NCBI GenBank assembly: GCA_004123355.1
Contig: SCHM01000002.1
Location: 4,685,569-4,749,568, forward strand
Length of the DNA: 64,000 bases
Origin: Amphirosellinia nigrospora
Lineage: Eukaryota; Ascomycota; Sordariomycetes; Xylariales; Xylariaceae
Direction: 5' to 3'
Positions 62,401 through 64,000 of this stretch are shown here, piece by piece; the stretch's first letter is position 1; each line of letters begins with the position of its first letter. A model generated the notes under the pieces. The model worked only from the letters and a program-made list of their open reading frames with translations, did not search any database and was not told where the DNA came from. The position numbers and the translations under genes are program-made.

Positions 62401-64000
62401 TTCGATTTTTATATAGTTTTATATAATATTTTTATTATTTTTTAAATAGTTATTATTTTTTATATAATAAAAAAATAAAAAAGATTTTTTTATTAATATA
62501 AAAATAAACTTTAAAAATAAAAAAAATTAATATAAATTATTAAATTTAATAATATTATTTAATATTTTTATTATTATTTATAAAATTAATTTATTATTTA
62601 TATATATCGATTTTTTTTTAAAAAATATTATATATATATTTAAATAGTTATATATTTATTTTATTTTATTTATTATTTAATATATTTTAATAAATATTTA
62701 TAATATTATATATTAGTTATTTTATATATTTTTTAAATTTATTTAATAAAAATTTATTTTAAATTATATAATATTATTAAAAAGTTTTTAATAAATATTA
62801 ATTTAATATTTATATAATATTTTTTATATATTTTATATAAATATTAATTTAAAAAAAATTATTATTTAAAATAATATAATAATATTAATAATATATATAT
62901 TTTAATTGTTTATTTATATAATATTTATAATTATTTTATAATTAAATTTATAGTTATTTTAATTATAAATTTAAATTATTGCGGAGTTTTATTATATTTT
63001 AATATAATAAATAATTTTTAGATTTTTTTTAAAATAAATTATTTAATTTTATATTTTATATAAAATAATATTTTATATAGTTTTTTTATATAAAATATTT
63101 AAATTATTTATATAAATAATATAGTTTAGTTTTTATAAAATAGCTAGTTATTTTATATAAACTAATATTAAAAAATAAATAATTTATTTATAATATAATA
63201 AATATTATTTTTATTTTTTCGTACGATAATTTTTTTAATTATTAAAATATATTTTTAAACAGTTTATATTTTTTAAAAAAATAAAAATAAAATAAAATAT
63301 TTAAAATATAAAATATTATATAGTTAATTTAATTATTAATTTTTATTATATTAACTAAAATTATTATATAATTTTTATTAAAGTTTATTTTATTATTTTA
63401 AAAGTTTAAATAATTTTAGTTTTTAAGTTTTTTATATATAATTTTTATTTATAGTTTTTTTATAATAAAAAATTTTAAAGTTTTTATATTTTAAATAATA
63501 TTTTAATATTTTATATAATATTAATTATTAAATATAAATAAATTAAATATTAGTTTATAATTATTAATTAAATATTTTTTTTTTATTATATAATATATAA
63601 TATATATTATTTATAATATATTATATAATATTTTATTTTATATATTTAAATTTTTTTTTTTTTTTATTATATTATTTAAATAGTTTTTTATATTTAATTA
63701 AATAAATTAAAAATTTTTCGGAAATTAGTTATTTTTAAATATTATTTTATATATATTAAAATATTAGTTTTTTATATAAAATTTTTTTAAAAAATAATTA
63801 ATTAATTAGTATTTTTTTTTTAATAAATAAAATATTTTTATTTATATATAAGTTTTTTAAAAAATAGCTATTTATATAATTTTAATTAATATATTTTTTA
63901 AAAATTTTTAAAATATTATATATTTTTTATATTATAAAATATATAATTAATTAATTATATTATTAGTTTATATAATAAATTTTTTATTTTTTATATAAAA

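Larger units (their letters stand above)
42121..64000. repeat. AT-only tract of RIP-degraded repeats
   Basis: About 22 kb, running off the window end, in which nearly all cytosines outside CpG and AGCT-like contexts have become T, with the matching G to A on the other strand. CA/TG is almost absent and TA is extremely frequent. This is the footprint of RIP on both strands. No host gene, rRNA or tRNA survives. Long open frames are very rare because TAA and TAG are everywhere. Stretches 42,121-43,782 and 59,078-64,000 are equally degraded and I cannot assign them to an element. Confidence 0.85.

Noticed and set aside
42121-64000. Mitochondrial DNA insertion
   Set aside because: No mitochondrial gene or rRNA motif is seen; the AT bias is of the CA/TG-depleted RIP kind and the direct-repeat pairs fit LTR elements.

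Overview
The window is nuclear DNA of a filamentous ascomycete (Pezizomycotina). The signs are short GT-AG introns (about 35-110 bases) with CTAAC-like branch sites, typical fungal families (Erg6, beta-carbonic anhydrase, BIM1-like secreted protein, STAND-type N-terminal domain, NRPS-like reductase, UbiA prenyltransferase, P450s) and a long AT-only tract with the marks of repeat-induced point mutation (RIP). The Erg6 and pyruvate dehydrogenase proteins look Sordariomycete-like to me, and Xylariales is a guess.

Layout. Bases 1-11,530 are a decaying accessory zone: a broken secreted DUF8021-type gene, an F-box relic, a glutamine-dependent NAD+ synthetase gene cut into about 28 small exons, and a broken P450. 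Bases 12,000-21,000 hold a BIM1/X325-like membrane-anchored secreted protein, a small GPI-type cell-surface protein, a MATE-like 12-helix transporter, a slipped transcription-factor gene and a complete beta-carbonic anhydrase. Bases 21,439-24,852 encode a 1038-residue protein with a fungal STAND N-terminal domain, a helical-repeat linker and ankyrin repeats but no visible NTPase. Bases 26,805-30,587 are a core-metabolism island (pyruvate dehydrogenase E1 beta and sterol 24-C-methyltransferase), followed by an intron-containing tRNA-Ala(UGC) at 32,113.

Bases 34,343-41,635 form a small secondary-metabolite cluster: an NRPS-like carboxylate reductase (reading frame interrupted about three times), a UbiA aromatic prenyltransferase and a P450. 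The last two are divergently transcribed from one 0.9-kb promoter region. Together they suggest that an aromatic acid is prenylated, oxidised on the prenyl side chain and reduced at the carboxyl group, the logic expected for eutypine-type prenylated benzaldehydes. The product assignment is inference.

From about 42,120 to the window end the DNA is almost entirely A and T. Three pairs of degraded direct repeats show LTR-type elements nested in one another (outer 43,783-59,077; inner 48,424-56,290; small pair 46,944-48,068). No host gene is visible there. It is either an AT-rich isochore or part of a RIP-type centromere or subtelomere.
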